Part shown: positions 24,866 to 33,914 of the stretch, one piece after another
Numbering within the stretch: the first letter of the stretch is position 1
Layout: each line of letters starts with the position of its first letter
Assembly: GCF_014269185.2 (NCBI RefSeq)
Contig: NZ_JABWRZ020000001.1
Coordinates: forward strand, 3,001,001-3,065,000
Direction: 5' to 3'
Length of the DNA: 64,000 bases
Source: Pseudomonas oryzicola
GTDB lineage: Bacteria; Pseudomonadota; Gammaproteobacteria; Pseudomonadales; Pseudomonadaceae
Notes under the pieces: generated by a model
What the model was told of the DNA's origin: nothing
Database searches by the model: none
What the model saw: the letters and a program-made list of their open reading frames with translations, nothing else
Translations under genes and position numbers: made by a program

Positions 24866-27800
24866 ATGCCTCAGAACAGCGCGAGTGTCAGCGCATTGCC
24901 GACGCCCTATCCCATGCAGCATGAGGGGCTGTATCTCAACTTGCCGAGCCTGAATTGCATTTCCGTCGATCCGGCGACTGGTAGTGGCCATTTCAAGTTG
25001 CTGCTTGCGCGTTTGGGAGACGAGGAACATGGGGCGGCGTTTGAACTGGCTATCAGCAGCGCATGCTGTAAACCCTGTATATCCCTCCTGCCAGTAGGCA
25101 CATGGTCTCAGTCCTTTAAAATGTTGAGTGAATGGGATGGAAGGCAGGCTGATTGGGACTACACCCTGAAGATCACTTCACTGCCTCACTCTGACGGGCG
25201 TTCAATCAACGCAACCTTGAATAATCACGGACGGGATGAGGGGCCAGGTTTCGTTCTGGATGCTGAAACTTTCGTACAGAAGCGCCTTGCCTTCGTCAAC
25301 AGCCAGGAGGCCGGGGACCGCAGGTTAAGTGAAGCGGAGCTTGATGCACTCTCGGATGCGCAACTTCAAGCACGCCAGGAGCAATTTTCATATTTTAAAG
25401 AGATTGACGACTGCCAGATCAGCCTGATTGCCAAGAGCGGAATCGCTCAAATCTTCGATTGTGTAGGTACCGGCAAGGCCGGCAGCAATTCAAATATCTT
25501 GCTTACCCACTTCGTTCCAGCAGTCGGTAGGACACTCACCTTTACCTGGGACCGATCAGTTACCCCACCTCGCTTGACTGCAATCGACGATGACATCGGT
25601 CGATTGGTTTCGGTCACTTGGACGTCTGATCACAGGTTCTGTATAAAAATTTATCCTGATAGTGCCGAACAGAAGAAGTACGACTGCAGTATCGAGGACA
25701 AGGCATGGGCAATTGAGGTCAGGGGGGCCGATCCACTTGCAGAGAAACAGGTTTACCGTATTGATACTAGCCAAGGCAGAATCAACGGTGTCGAGCTCAA
25801 GACTCACTACAGGGTCGATGAAAAGCAAGAAACAGTGCGTGTCGACAGCGAAGCGCTCACCTACAAGGATGGCAAGATCACCTGTCGCAGCCTATCACTG
25901 GCAAGTGGGCTAGTAAAAGAGTGCTGTGAATACGCTTACGAAGAAAACAAGACGACCCAGGTCTTCAAGCGAGACCTGCAAACACTTACCACCCACGTTC
26001 AAGAGTTCGAGGACGGGCGTTTAGTGGCTAGCACAGTGACGTCCGGCGGTGTCACCACGGTCAGTCGCCAGGCTGTCACTGTTGATGAAGTTAAGGGCAC
26101 CGTTACGTTGACCACCACGCACGCTGTAGGTGAACAGGACGCGTCGAAGAGTTCGGCCACTTTTGACGCAATGGGCAACTTGGTCCAGCTGTCAGAGGGT
26201 AACCAGATCACGGAATGGAGCTACTACAATAACTACAAGCACTATGAAGTAGAAGAATGGCGGACCGTCAAGCACGAGCCCGGATTTAGCGCCTTGCTGT
26301 ACAAGGCCTTATGCGGAGTCATGTTCAGTGATGTGCTGCCTTTGAGATTGGGAAGTGAGAGTGGTCTGACCTCCAGCATCTGGACGCTATCCTCGGTTCG
26401 AGCGTCGGCTAGCGCCTGCGACTATGCCAAGCAAGCATTCAATCTGCCAGTAGATCTCAAGTATCCCGGGGATTTCTATGGTTTCTCCACGCATGTGGAA
26501 TCCGAGAAGATCAGCCGCATCGCCGATGGTCAGACACACGTTGAGCAAGTGACCTATTTTGGCTACCGGTCGCTGGACTGCGCCCCTCGCAAAGGGCTGT
26601 CCAGGACTCATGTCATTGTACCCAAGGTGAAACTTACGGTCCTCGACCCCGACCTTGAGACGATCGACCTCGTCGAGATCCAGCAAAAAATAGCGGAAGC
26701 CGCTGCGCAGGACTGGCTGAATAGTCTGGACAAGCAGATAGCCAAAGCACATGGAGACGATGAGAAAAAAGCGTACCAGGCGATGAAAGCCAACTTGAAG
26801 GAAAGCCTGAAGGCACAAAGTAAACTCAATGCCACTGGTTTCAAACTCAAGAGTCTAAAAGCCTCAAGGATTCAGGTGGAAGAGCTAGAGTACCAAACTG
26901 ACCCTGCACGACCAGGTTATGGCCAAGTCAACTCACAGACACTCTGTCTGCTGGATCAAGATGGCAAAGAGGTGTCGGACTCGAAGACTGTCACGTCGTT
27001 ACAGTACAGTGCCGACGCCACGGACAATCGCAAGGCCTCAGTTACAACCACATTGAAGTGCCAGGATGTTGAATTAACCACCCGCCAGACGCGTGCCGGG
27101 TTCGCTGGTTTGGTACTGGAGACCGTTGATAGCAAAGGCATCGAGAACACATGGACCATTGCTAAAAATGGCTTGGTCAAGGACGAACAGATCAGCCACC
27201 GTACGAAAACCATGGAAAAGGTAATCTACAGCACCACACTGCTTGATAGGGGACTGTTCCGTTATCAGGCCATCGATAGTCAGTCCGGTGCAGGAGAGCG
27301 TGTCGTGGTGGATGGCCTGGGGCGCGAGCACAGCACAGAGGTTTCGTGGGATGGCAAGAACTGGCTACTGTGGACGGAATTTGGCCGGGATGAACAAGGA
27401 CGTCGGAACAGCATCATCGAATATGATTATAACGCTACAGATGACTGCCAGTTCGTCCATAGTACTTCCTGGCATTACAATGAGGCCACAGGCAGTTGTA
27501 CCATAACCCGAATATTGGAGGGCGCAGATGGCGTTGAAATCGACCGCAGTGTCGATATCGTATCCTCGGATGAAAACGGTATTACCTGCACCAACGGGCT
27601 GTGGAGACAGCATCGTCATTACGATCCCAAAAGCCGTAGTCTGACCCTGACTCAGGGTAATACAAATGGCGAGGGTGCTCAGCTCAAGCAGCAGATACTG
27701 TTCGCGGCAGATGGCTTGCCGCGGTCGTCCACAACGACGTCGGTCACTGGCAAAACGCAGGACAAGATCCAGGGCATGACGTTCGGCTTCAACTCAAATG

Positions 27801-30460
27801 GCCTCCTCAGCAACCTGAAGATGGATTCAGGGCAACAGTACAGTTACGAATATGACCGCTTTGGCCGTCCCACCATGCAGGACAATAACGGCATCGTGAT
27901 TCGCAATCAATATTCGCCCAACAGCTTGTCGTCAGCGGCAACGGCCACAAGCATCGAAGGTGGAGACGATCACACCGAAGCAACCATGCTCGGGAAACAG
28001 ACTATCGATGGTCTGGGACGGGTCAAGACGCGCACGGTTAATGATACAGCCACCCGTTTCAGGTATGAGGGGGCCGAAAGTTGGGGGGCAACCAACGAAG
28101 CAGATGGCCCCGGGGTGCTAGATGGCTACTCGTCCTCATGGGATGAGAATACCTTGACCTACACTGAAACCTGTCCATTAAAAGTGACGCGTTGGGATAC
28201 AGGCGAATGGGCAACGACCTCTACTCGATACACCCGTCGCGGGCGACTACTCACTATTACCGACCTGCTCGGTTATATAACCACCTATAGCTACGATGTT
28301 CATGGCAGGGTGGCCAAGCTGTCAAATGCATGCTGCGAAACATCTTTCAGCTACACGGCCAATGGCCTACTGTCCCAAGAGGTAGTCAACGATCTCACGT
28401 CAGATTGTCGCGTAACGGTGACCTACCGTTATGACGTGATGGGCAACGAACTGTCTCGAACATTCGAATCTCCTGGCATGGCAACCCACACCTTGAGCCG
28501 AGAGCTATTGGCGGATGGGAGATTAAAAGCGAGCGTACTCACGGTGAACGGGGTGAAACATTCCAGCAACACATACGTCTACGATGTACAAGGCCGTATG
28601 ACTGACAGCGTCGCACATAACAGTCATAATATTCTATTGCCACTCAATACTAAATATCATTATGACTATGACGTCCTCGGCAATATCGAGACCGTTGAGA
28701 TAACCCGCACACCTCACCGAGCACTGTCTTTAATTAAATTATTACACCGCAGTGGCGCGAGACCACCATTCGACTCAATTCAACGCCGATACGCAATACC
28801 ATCAACTGAGCTGATGAAGCGCAAGCACGAGACGCCTTTAAATGAATTAATAAAGCGTGAATACGCGACAGGAAAGCCCGGATTATTATCCAAACATAAT
28901 GACCATTCTATAAAGGGTGACAATCAAGGGCGCTGGTCTGAAGTTGACAGCAGTCTTAATATTTATGCACCCAACGGGCAACTACAGATACATTCAGGAA
29001 CCTCCGCCAACAGCCCTCTTTATTGTTATGAATACAATAACATCGGCCGCCTATGCATGCTCACTAGGTCGGACAAGGATTCATGTCGTGGCTATCAGTA
29101 CCATTACCGCGACGGCAAGATCTACGCACGGACACAACGCACTATCAAATTGGTTGAATGTCAGCAGGTGGAGCAGCGTGTCCTGGCTCTACTCAACGAT
29201 AGCCCAAGCTGCCTTCTGCAGGTCTCGCGCGAGGATGGCGGAAACACGGCTAACAGCTTTGAACTGCGTGACGCCGCAGGCACGGTATTTGCCACAGTAA
29301 GTAATCAAGGAACCATTAAATATCATTATTACACGCCGTATGGCGATAAACTATCGGACGACACGACCAGTCATTTGCTAGGTTTCAAAGGCGAAGCTGT
29401 ACTTCCAGATGGTACCTACTACCTAGGTAGCCGGCGAGTGTATGACCCGCGCTTCATGTGTTTCCAGGTCCCTGACAGCTGGAGTCCGTTTGATGCTGGG
29501 GGGCCCGCGAGCTACGCCTACTGCGGGGGGGACCCGGTAAACTATCACGATCCAAGTGGGCACCAGATGGTAGCGCACTATCAGCGCCAGGAAGCTCTAC
29601 CCGCGATGTACACCAAGGAGTTTCGAATTGGCATGGCGGTGGCTGGAGTGGTGATGGCACCACTTACCGGAGGTGCATCGCTGCAGATGACAATCGCGAT
29701 CACGGGGCTTGCTGCAGTGTCTGCGGGGTTCGAGATTGCCTCGATCATGACCGAAGAAAGTGATCCGCAACTCTCCAAGGTAATGGGTTTCATGGGGTTC
29801 GCCTTCGGCATGAGTAGCTTGGCTGCAGGATTTGCAGGTATTCAGAAGGGCGCAGCTTCGGCCATAACCAGCCGCTCGGCGAGACTGCCCTTCAAGGGCA
29901 AGAGAGGCGCGATGGCAATGGGGGGTGCCATTGAGGATATCAATCCGTTGGATAAAGAAATACATTATATTGTCGACACTCATAAAGGAGGCAAGCGCAT
30001 ATCCATAACGGGACATGGTGTTTATGATGACTTCCTGGATACTTGGCTAATGGCAGGCGAAAACACTAATTATACGCCATCAAAATTATTGAGCAGCATG
30101 AAGTCAAACGGTATAGATCCGCAAAATTTTGATCACGTGCGTTTATTAATGTGCAGTTCGGCCGACGCCACATCCAAGAACGAATCATTTGCAGCGACCT
30201 TCGCAAGGTTGGCGAAAAAAAATGTAAAAGCCTATCATGGAAAGGTTCATGTCAGCTGGAGCTCAGAAGCAGTAACCGAGCTTTTCCAAAACCCACCCCT
30301 TGGCGTAAAACCACTTGATTGGATTACCAAGCAAAGAACCGCCATCATTTCTTCTGGCAACTTCCGGCAGGTTGTGCGCTACAAGCATATTCGCCTGTGG
30401 AAAAATTTTTTGAGAAGACACCCCAACCCAAATTACAAACCAGAAGTTTTTTCCCCTTGA
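24866..30460 (+). CDS. Large Rhs/YD-repeat protein with a C80-like cysteine protease C-terminus
   Basis: About 1864 residues from the ATG at 24866, which has AGGAAG six bases upstream. Residues ~1-420 have no domain I can name. YD repeats run from about residue 990 (YEYDRFGRP, YSYDVHGRV, YRYDVMGNE, YVYDVQGRM, YDYDVLGNI). The conserved Rhs core end is near 1515-1561 (YYLGSRRVYDPRF ... HDPSG). A hydrophobic stretch follows (~1585-1640). The C-terminal ~220 residues contain ITGHG with His1717 and LLMCSSAD with Cys1763, 46 residues apart, close to the His-Cys spacing of the C80 cysteine protease domain of clostridial and MARTX toxins. A shell-enclosed toxin is therefore likely. There is no signal peptide, VgrG, PAAR or obvious immunity gene beside it. 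Codons and base composition are AT-richer than the flanks, indicating acquisition. Confidence 0.8.
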   Translation: MPQNSASVSALPTPYPMQHEGLYLNLPSLNCISVDPATGSGHFKLLLARLGDEEHGAAFELAISSACCKPCISLLPVGTWSQSFKMLSEWDGRQADWDYTLKITSLPHSDGRSINATLNNHGRDEGPGFVLDAETFVQKRLAFVNSQEAGDRRLSEAELDALSDAQLQARQEQFSYFKEIDDCQISLIAKSGIAQIFDCVGTGKAGSNSNILLTHFVPAVGRTLTFTWDRSVTPPRLTAIDDDIGRLVSVTWTSDHRFCIKIYPDSAEQKKYDCSIEDKAWAIEVRGADPLAEKQVYRIDTSQGRINGVELKTHYRVDEKQETVRVDSEALTYKDGKITCRSLSLASGLVKECCEYAYEENKTTQVFKRDLQTLTTHVQEFEDGRLVASTVTSGGVTTVSRQAVTVDEVKGTVTLTTTHAVGEQDASKSSATFDAMGNLVQLSEGNQITEWSYYNNYKHYEVEEWRTVKHEPGFSALLYKALCGVMFSDVLPLRLGSESGLTSSIWTLSSVRASASACDYAKQAFNLPVDLKYPGDFYGFSTHVESEKISRIADGQTHVEQVTYFGYRSLDCAPRKGLSRTHVIVPKVKLTVLDPDLETIDLVEIQQKIAEAAAQDWLNSLDKQIAKAHGDDEKKAYQAMKANLKESLKAQSKLNATGFKLKSLKASRIQVEELEYQTDPARPGYGQVNSQTLCLLDQDGKEVSDSKTVTSLQYSADATDNRKASVTTTLKCQDVELTTRQTRAGFAGLVLETVDSKGIENTWTIAKNGLVKDEQISHRTKTMEKVIYSTTLLDRGLFRYQAIDSQSGAGERVVVDGLGREHSTEVSWDGKNWLLWTEFGRDEQGRRNSIIEYDYNATDDCQFVHSTSWHYNEATGSCTITRILEGADGVEIDRSVDIVSSDENGITCTNGLWRQHRHYDPKSRSLTLTQGNTNGEGAQLKQQILFAADGLPRSSTTTSVTGKTQDKIQGMTFGFNSNGLLSNLKMDSGQQYSYEYDRFGRPTMQDNNGIVIRNQYSPNSLSSAATATSIEGGDDHTEATMLGKQTIDGLGRVKTRTVNDTATRFRYEGAESWGATNEADGPGVLDGYSSSWDENTLTYTETCPLKVTRWDTGEWATTSTRYTRRGRLLTITDLLGYITTYSYDVHGRVAKLSNACCETSFSYTANGLLSQEVVNDLTSDCRVTVTYRYDVMGNELSRTFESPGMATHTLSRELLADGRLKASVLTVNGVKHSSNTYVYDVQGRMTDSVAHNSHNILLPLNTKYHYDYDVLGNIETVEITRTPHRALSLIKLLHRSGARPPFDSIQRRYAIPSTELMKRKHETPLNELIKREYATGKPGLLSKHNDHSIKGDNQGRWSEVDSSLNIYAPNGQLQIHSGTSANSPLYCYEYNNIGRLCMLTRSDKDSCRGYQYHYRDGKIYARTQRTIKLVECQQVEQRVLALLNDSPSCLLQVSREDGGNTANSFELRDAAGTVFATVSNQGTIKYHYYTPYGDKLSDDTTSHLLGFKGEAVLPDGTYYLGSRRVYDPRFMCFQVPDSWSPFDAGGPASYAYCGGDPVNYHDPSGHQMVAHYQRQEALPAMYTKEFRIGMAVAGVVMAPLTGGASLQMTIAITGLAAVSAGFEIASIMTEESDPQLSKVMGFMGFAFGMSSLAAGFAGIQKGAASAITSRSARLPFKGKRGAMAMGGAIEDINPLDKEIHYIVDTHKGGKRISITGHGVYDDFLDTWLMAGENTNYTPSKLLSSMKSNGIDPQNFDHVRLLMCSSADATSKNESFAATFARLAKKNVKAYHGKVHVSWSSEAVTELFQNPPLGVKPLDWITKQRTAIISSGNFRQVVRYKHIRLWKNFLRRHPNPNYKPEVFSP

Positions 30461-30558
30461 CTAGGTCAAACTCGCGACTAGACCGTCGAAGCCAACAGCG
30501 TTGGAGTCGCCTTCTCCCTGGTCAGCGCCACCACCATGATCTAGTCAAACCTCAACCT

Positions 30559-30627
30559 CCCACAGGTACTGCACTGGCCTAAAGGCCAGTGCAGTACCTG
30601 TGGGAGCGGGCGTGCCCGCGAAGAGGC
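30559..30627. terminator. Long perfect palindrome and REP after the Rhs gene
   Basis: A 21-bp perfect stem with the 4-nt loop TAAA spans 30559-30604, running directly into a REP-type unit (GTGGGAGCGGGCGTGCCCGCGAAGAGGCC). It sits between two convergent genes and probably ends transcription from both sides, though no T-tract follows. Bases 30461-30558 show nothing else. Confidence 0.6.
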
Positions 30628-30643
30628 CAGCACAGGCGACACA

Positions 30644-32317
30644 TCACCCGGCAGGCATCTCCTCGACACTTATCTCGCGCATGCGGAACTTCTGCACCTT
30701 GCCAGTCACCGTCATCGGGAACTCATCGACAAAGCGGAAGTACCGGGGCACCTTGAAGTGCGCTATCCGCGCCCTCGCCCACTCACGCAGCTCATCCTCA
30801 CTGGCGGTATGCCCCGGGTGCAGCCGCACCCAGGCCACGATCTCCTCGCCGTACTTGCTGCAGGGCACGCCGATCACCTGCACATCGGCCACCGCCGGGT
30901 GGGTAAAGAAGAACTCTTCCAGCTCGCGCGGGTAGATGTTTTCGCCGCCACGAATGATCATGTCCTTGCTGCGCCCGACGATGCGCACATAGCCCTGCTC
31001 GTCCATCACCGCCAGGTCGCCGGTGTGCATCCAGCCTTCACCATCAATGCTTTCTGCGGTGGCCTTGGGGTTGTTCCAGTAACCGAGCATCACGCTGTAG
31101 CCACGGGTACACAGCTCGCCTATCTCGCCACGCGGCACGGTGTTGCCGTCAGCGTCGACCACCTTGTTCTCCAGCCGTGGCTGGGTACGGCCGACACTGG
31201 TCACCCGGCGCTCCAGGTCATCGTCCGGCCCGGTCTGCAATGACACCGGGCTGGTCTCGGTCATGCCATAGGCAATCTGCACTTCGGCCATGTGCATCTC
31301 GCCGATCACCCGGCGCATCACCTCGATCGGGCAGGTGGCACCGGCCATGATCCCGGTGCGCAGGCTCGACAGGTCGAATTCCGCACGTTGCGGGTGGTCC
31401 AGCTCGGCGATGAACATGGTCGGCACGCCATACAGCGCGGTCGCCTTTTCCTCTGACACAGCGCGTAGCGTGGCCAGTGGGTCGAAGGCATCGTTGGGGT
31501 AGATCAGTGTGCTGCCGTGGGTCATGCAGCCGAGGTTAGCCATGACCATGCCAAAGCAGTGGTACAGCGGCACCGGCACCACCAGCCGGTCATGCTCGGT
31601 CAGGCCCAGGCTTTCACCGACCATGTAGCCGTTGTTGAGGATGTTGCTGTGGCTCAGGGTGGCGCCTTTCGGGAAACCGGTGGTGCCCGAGGTGTACTGG
31701 ATATTGATCGGGTCGTCGCAGCGCAGCTGTGCCTGGCGCTCGGCCAAGGCTTCGCGGCTGACAGCCGTGGCACGAGCCTGCAGCTCGTGCCAGGCGAGAA
31801 AGCCCGGCGGTGGCGCGGCAGCCAGGCTGACAACACCGCGCAACTCGGGGAAGCGTTCGCAGATCAGGGCGCCCGGCTGGTCGCTGGCCAGGCCCGGAAC
31901 CAGGCCCAGCAGCATGGCGTGGTAATCGGAAGTCTTGAACGCATCGGCGCAGATCACCCAGCGGCAGCCGGACTGGCCGAGGGCGTAGTCCAGCTCGCTG
32001 GAGCGGTAGGCCGGGTTGATGTTGACCAGGATCGCGCCAACCTTGGCACTGGCGAACTGGGTGATGCACCATTCGGCGCAGTTGGGTGCCCAGATGCCCA
32101 GGCGGTCGCCGGGTTGCACGCCCAGGGCCATCAGGGCGCGGGCGTGCTGGTCAACTGCAGCGGCCAGTTGGCGCCAGGTGTAGCGCAGGGCCTGGTGGCG
32201 GACTACCAAGGCTTCGCGATCGGGGAAGCGGGCGACGGTGGCGTCGAAGGCATCGCCGATGCATTGGCTGAGCAAGGGCTTTTCCGGGTCGCCCTGGGAG
32301 TAGCTTGGCTGGGGCAT
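30644..32317 (-). CDS. AMP-forming acyl-CoA synthetase
   Basis: A 557-residue ANL-superfamily ligase that activates a carboxylic acid as acyl-AMP and then acyl-CoA. The P-loop-like motif [16 protein letters not shown], the GMTETSP motif, the ribose-binding GDLAVMD and the hinge [20 protein letters not shown] are all present; the C-terminal lysine is in VTGKVQKF. It looks like the medium/short-chain fatty acyl-CoA synthetase group. It is the last gene on the strand of the qhp amine dehydrogenase operon, 118 bp after qhpB with a REP pair between. It could activate the acid made when amines are oxidised to aldehydes and then acids, for entry into beta-oxidation; this role is inferred from position. 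Confidence 0.88.
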   Translation of the reverse strand: MPQPSYSQGDPEKPLLSQCIGDAFDATVARFPDREALVVRHQALRYTWRQLAAAVDQHARALMALGVQPGDRLGIWAPNCAEWCITQFASAKVGAILVNINPAYRSSELDYALGQSGCRWVICADAFKTSDYHAMLLGLVPGLASDQPGALICERFPELRGVVSLAAAPPPGFLAWHELQARATAVSREALAERQAQLRCDDPINIQYTSGTTGFPKGATLSHSNILNNGYMVGESLGLTEHDRLVVPVPLYHCFGMVMANLGCMTHGSTLIYPNDAFDPLATLRAVSEEKATALYGVPTMFIAELDHPQRAEFDLSSLRTGIMAGATCPIEVMRRVIGEMHMAEVQIAYGMTETSPVSLQTGPDDDLERRVTSVGRTQPRLENKVVDADGNTVPRGEIGELCTRGYSVMLGYWNNPKATAESIDGEGWMHTGDLAVMDEQGYVRIVGRSKDMIIRGGENIYPRELEEFFFTHPAVADVQVIGVPCSKYGEEIVAWVRLHPGHTASEDELREWARARIAHFKVPRYFRFVDEFPMTVTGKVQKFRMREISVEEMPAG

Positions 32318-32358
32318 GGGTATTCTCTTGTTGTTCTTGTGTTGGTTGTACCGGCCCT

Positions 32359-32420
32359 ATCGCGGATAAATCCGCTCCTACAGAATCACCTCAACCTGTA
32401 GGAGCGGATTTATCTGCGAT
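32359..32420. repeat. Inverted REP pair between qhpB and the acyl-CoA synthetase gene
   Basis: A 24-bp unit (32359-32382, containing GGATAAATCCGCTCCTACA) and its inverted near-perfect copy (32397-32420) surround 14 bp. This belongs to the TAGGAGCGG-type REP common in P. putida and can form a stable stem in the transcript that would lower expression of the downstream gene. Confidence 0.8.
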
Positions 32421-32435
32421 GAAGCCAACACCTGC

Positions 32436-33557
32436 TTAGCGGATGAACACCTGCGGCGTCGTGGTCGACATGTCACCACCCGGCAACTTGATGTTCTTCA
32501 CTTTCTCCAGCGTATCCGGGTTGAACACCGCCAGGTCGTTGAAGGTGCCGCCCAGGTACAGTTTGTCGCCCTTCTTGTCGAACGTGACGCAGTAATAGGT
32601 GTGCTCCAGATTAGCCGCCTTGATCAGCTTGCGCTGCTTGAGGTCGTACTTGGCCAGGCGGTTGAGTACGCCGTAGATCTGGTTCGGGTCTTTTGGCGAA
32701 CGCAGCCCGGTGAAGTACAGCTCGGTCAGGTCGGCGAATTCCTGGGTGTGGGTCCTGCCGGTCTTCAGGTCGACGCTCAGGTAGCCATACAGCAGCTCGG
32801 CAGTGGCCGGGTCCTGCTTGTCATCCTTGAACCTGGCAATGGTGTACAGCATCGAGAACTCATGGCGCGGGCTCTGGTGCGGCCAGAAATACAGCACGTC
32901 CGGGGCGCTGTAGCCTTTGCGGTTCCAGTTGCGCAGCGGCAAGGCCACCGTGTACTTGCCGGTCTTCACGTCCATCTTGTAGATGTCCGGCCCGGCGACG
33001 TACAGGCTGCCATCGTCCGCCGCACGCATCAGGTACACCTGGCGCGGCATCGGGAAGGTGCGCACCGGCTTGGCCTCCAGGCCATCGGCGGTGCTGAACA
33101 CCTCCAGCCGTGGTGGCTTGACCACGTAGTGGTCGTTCAGCCGCTGGGTCGGGTTGACCGTGGCGTACACCTCCTTGCCGTCCGGGCTGATGGCGAACGA
33201 GTACATCGACCGCCCCACCTCTCCCGGCACACTGGACAGGTTGGCGTGGAAGGTGTTCCTGCAGGTGTCCAGGTCGATGCCGTAGATGTCACCGTAGTGG
33301 TTGTTGAGCACGTAGGCGGTGCGGTTGTCCGGCGCCATCATCGCGGTGCCTGGGCCGAACTTGTCGGGCATCACGCAGCTCTTGTACACCGTGTCGCTGG
33401 CCACATCGACCACGTGCAAGTTGTTCGGGTAGTTGGTCACGATCATGTATTCGTGGCCAGCCTTCAGCGCCGGCCCGGTGTCGGCGGCCTGTACCAGCCC
33501 GGCACAGGCCGTGGCGGCGATGGTGAGCGCGAGTGACGCGCAGCGTCCAGCTTTCAT
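32436..33557 (-). CDS. qhpB: Quinohemoprotein amine dehydrogenase beta subunit
   Basis: A 373-residue exported protein: signal peptide MKAGRCASLALTIAATACAGLVQA, then a seven-bladed beta-propeller pattern of repeated short strands (EYMIVTNYPNNLHVVDVAS, TAYVLNNHYGDIYGIDL, LYLGGTFNDLAVFNPDT). The ATG at 33557 has AAGGGGA upstream; an open frame further upstream is only an extension. In the P. putida and Paracoccus enzymes the beta subunit forms part of the active-site cavity with the CTQ-bearing gamma subunit. It follows qhpC by 32 bp and closes the qhpA-D-C-B run. The enzyme oxidises primary amines in the periplasm and passes electrons to cytochrome or azurin. Confidence 0.92.
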   Translation of the reverse strand: MKAGRCASLALTIAATACAGLVQAADTGPALKAGHEYMIVTNYPNNLHVVDVASDTVYKSCVMPDKFGPGTAMMAPDNRTAYVLNNHYGDIYGIDLDTCRNTFHANLSSVPGEVGRSMYSFAISPDGKEVYATVNPTQRLNDHYVVKPPRLEVFSTADGLEAKPVRTFPMPRQVYLMRAADDGSLYVAGPDIYKMDVKTGKYTVALPLRNWNRKGYSAPDVLYFWPHQSPRHEFSMLYTIARFKDDKQDPATAELLYGYLSVDLKTGRTHTQEFADLTELYFTGLRSPKDPNQIYGVLNRLAKYDLKQRKLIKAANLEHTYYCVTFDKKGDKLYLGGTFNDLAVFNPDTLEKVKNIKLPGGDMSTTTPQVFIR

Positions 33558-33589
33558 GCGGTTTCCCCTTGTCATTCTTGTTGGGCCGG

Positions 33590-33913
33590 TCACTTGTCTT
33601 TCGGGAACACGGTGCCGAGGTTGCGCCAGTCTTGCGCCGAGTTGCTCGCCTGGGCATTCCAGTCCTGGTAGGTGCTCATCATGTCCGGCACCTGGGCCGG
33701 CCACCAGCAAGGGTCGGAGCAGCCATACAGGTCGGCCTCCATCGGCTGGCACAGCGAGCTCACGCCACCAAAGGCGTCCACTTCCCAGCCCGGGTCGGTG
33801 GTGGCGGTGCAGCCCGCCACCGCACTCATGGCCATGACTTCTTCGACGCGGTCTTCGGCGGCGGCCTGTTCGAGGATGCGCGCCTTGTTGTTCAGGGGCT
33901 TCAAGTGCTTCAT
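33590..33913 (-). CDS. qhpC: Quinohemoprotein amine dehydrogenase gamma subunit, CTQ-bearing
   Basis: A 107-residue peptide: a 28-residue leader ending VMA, then a 79-residue mature chain starting MSAVAGC. Counting from that Met, every residue known for the P. putida subunit falls in place: Cys7-Glu16, Cys27-Asp33 and Cys41-Asp49 for the thioether cross-links, and Cys37 with Trp43 for the cysteine tryptophylquinone cofactor. The leader is not a Sec signal; the family is modified in the cytoplasm by the radical SAM enzyme QhpD, hydroxylated by QhpG, trimmed by QhpE and exported with the help of QhpF. All four genes are in this window. Its ATG begins one base after the qhpD stop (TGACATG), implying tight co-translation with its modifying enzyme. 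Confidence 0.96.
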   Translation of the reverse strand: MKHLKPLNNKARILEQAAAEDRVEEVMAMSAVAGCTATTDPGWEVDAFGGVSSLCQPMEADLYGCSDPCWWPAQVPDMMSTYQDWNAQASNSAQDWRNLGTVFPKDK

Positions 33914-33914
33914 G

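Noticed and set aside
28769..28876. CRISPR-like array
   Set aside because: The 36-bp units are imperfect, contiguous without spacers and in frame within a protein.
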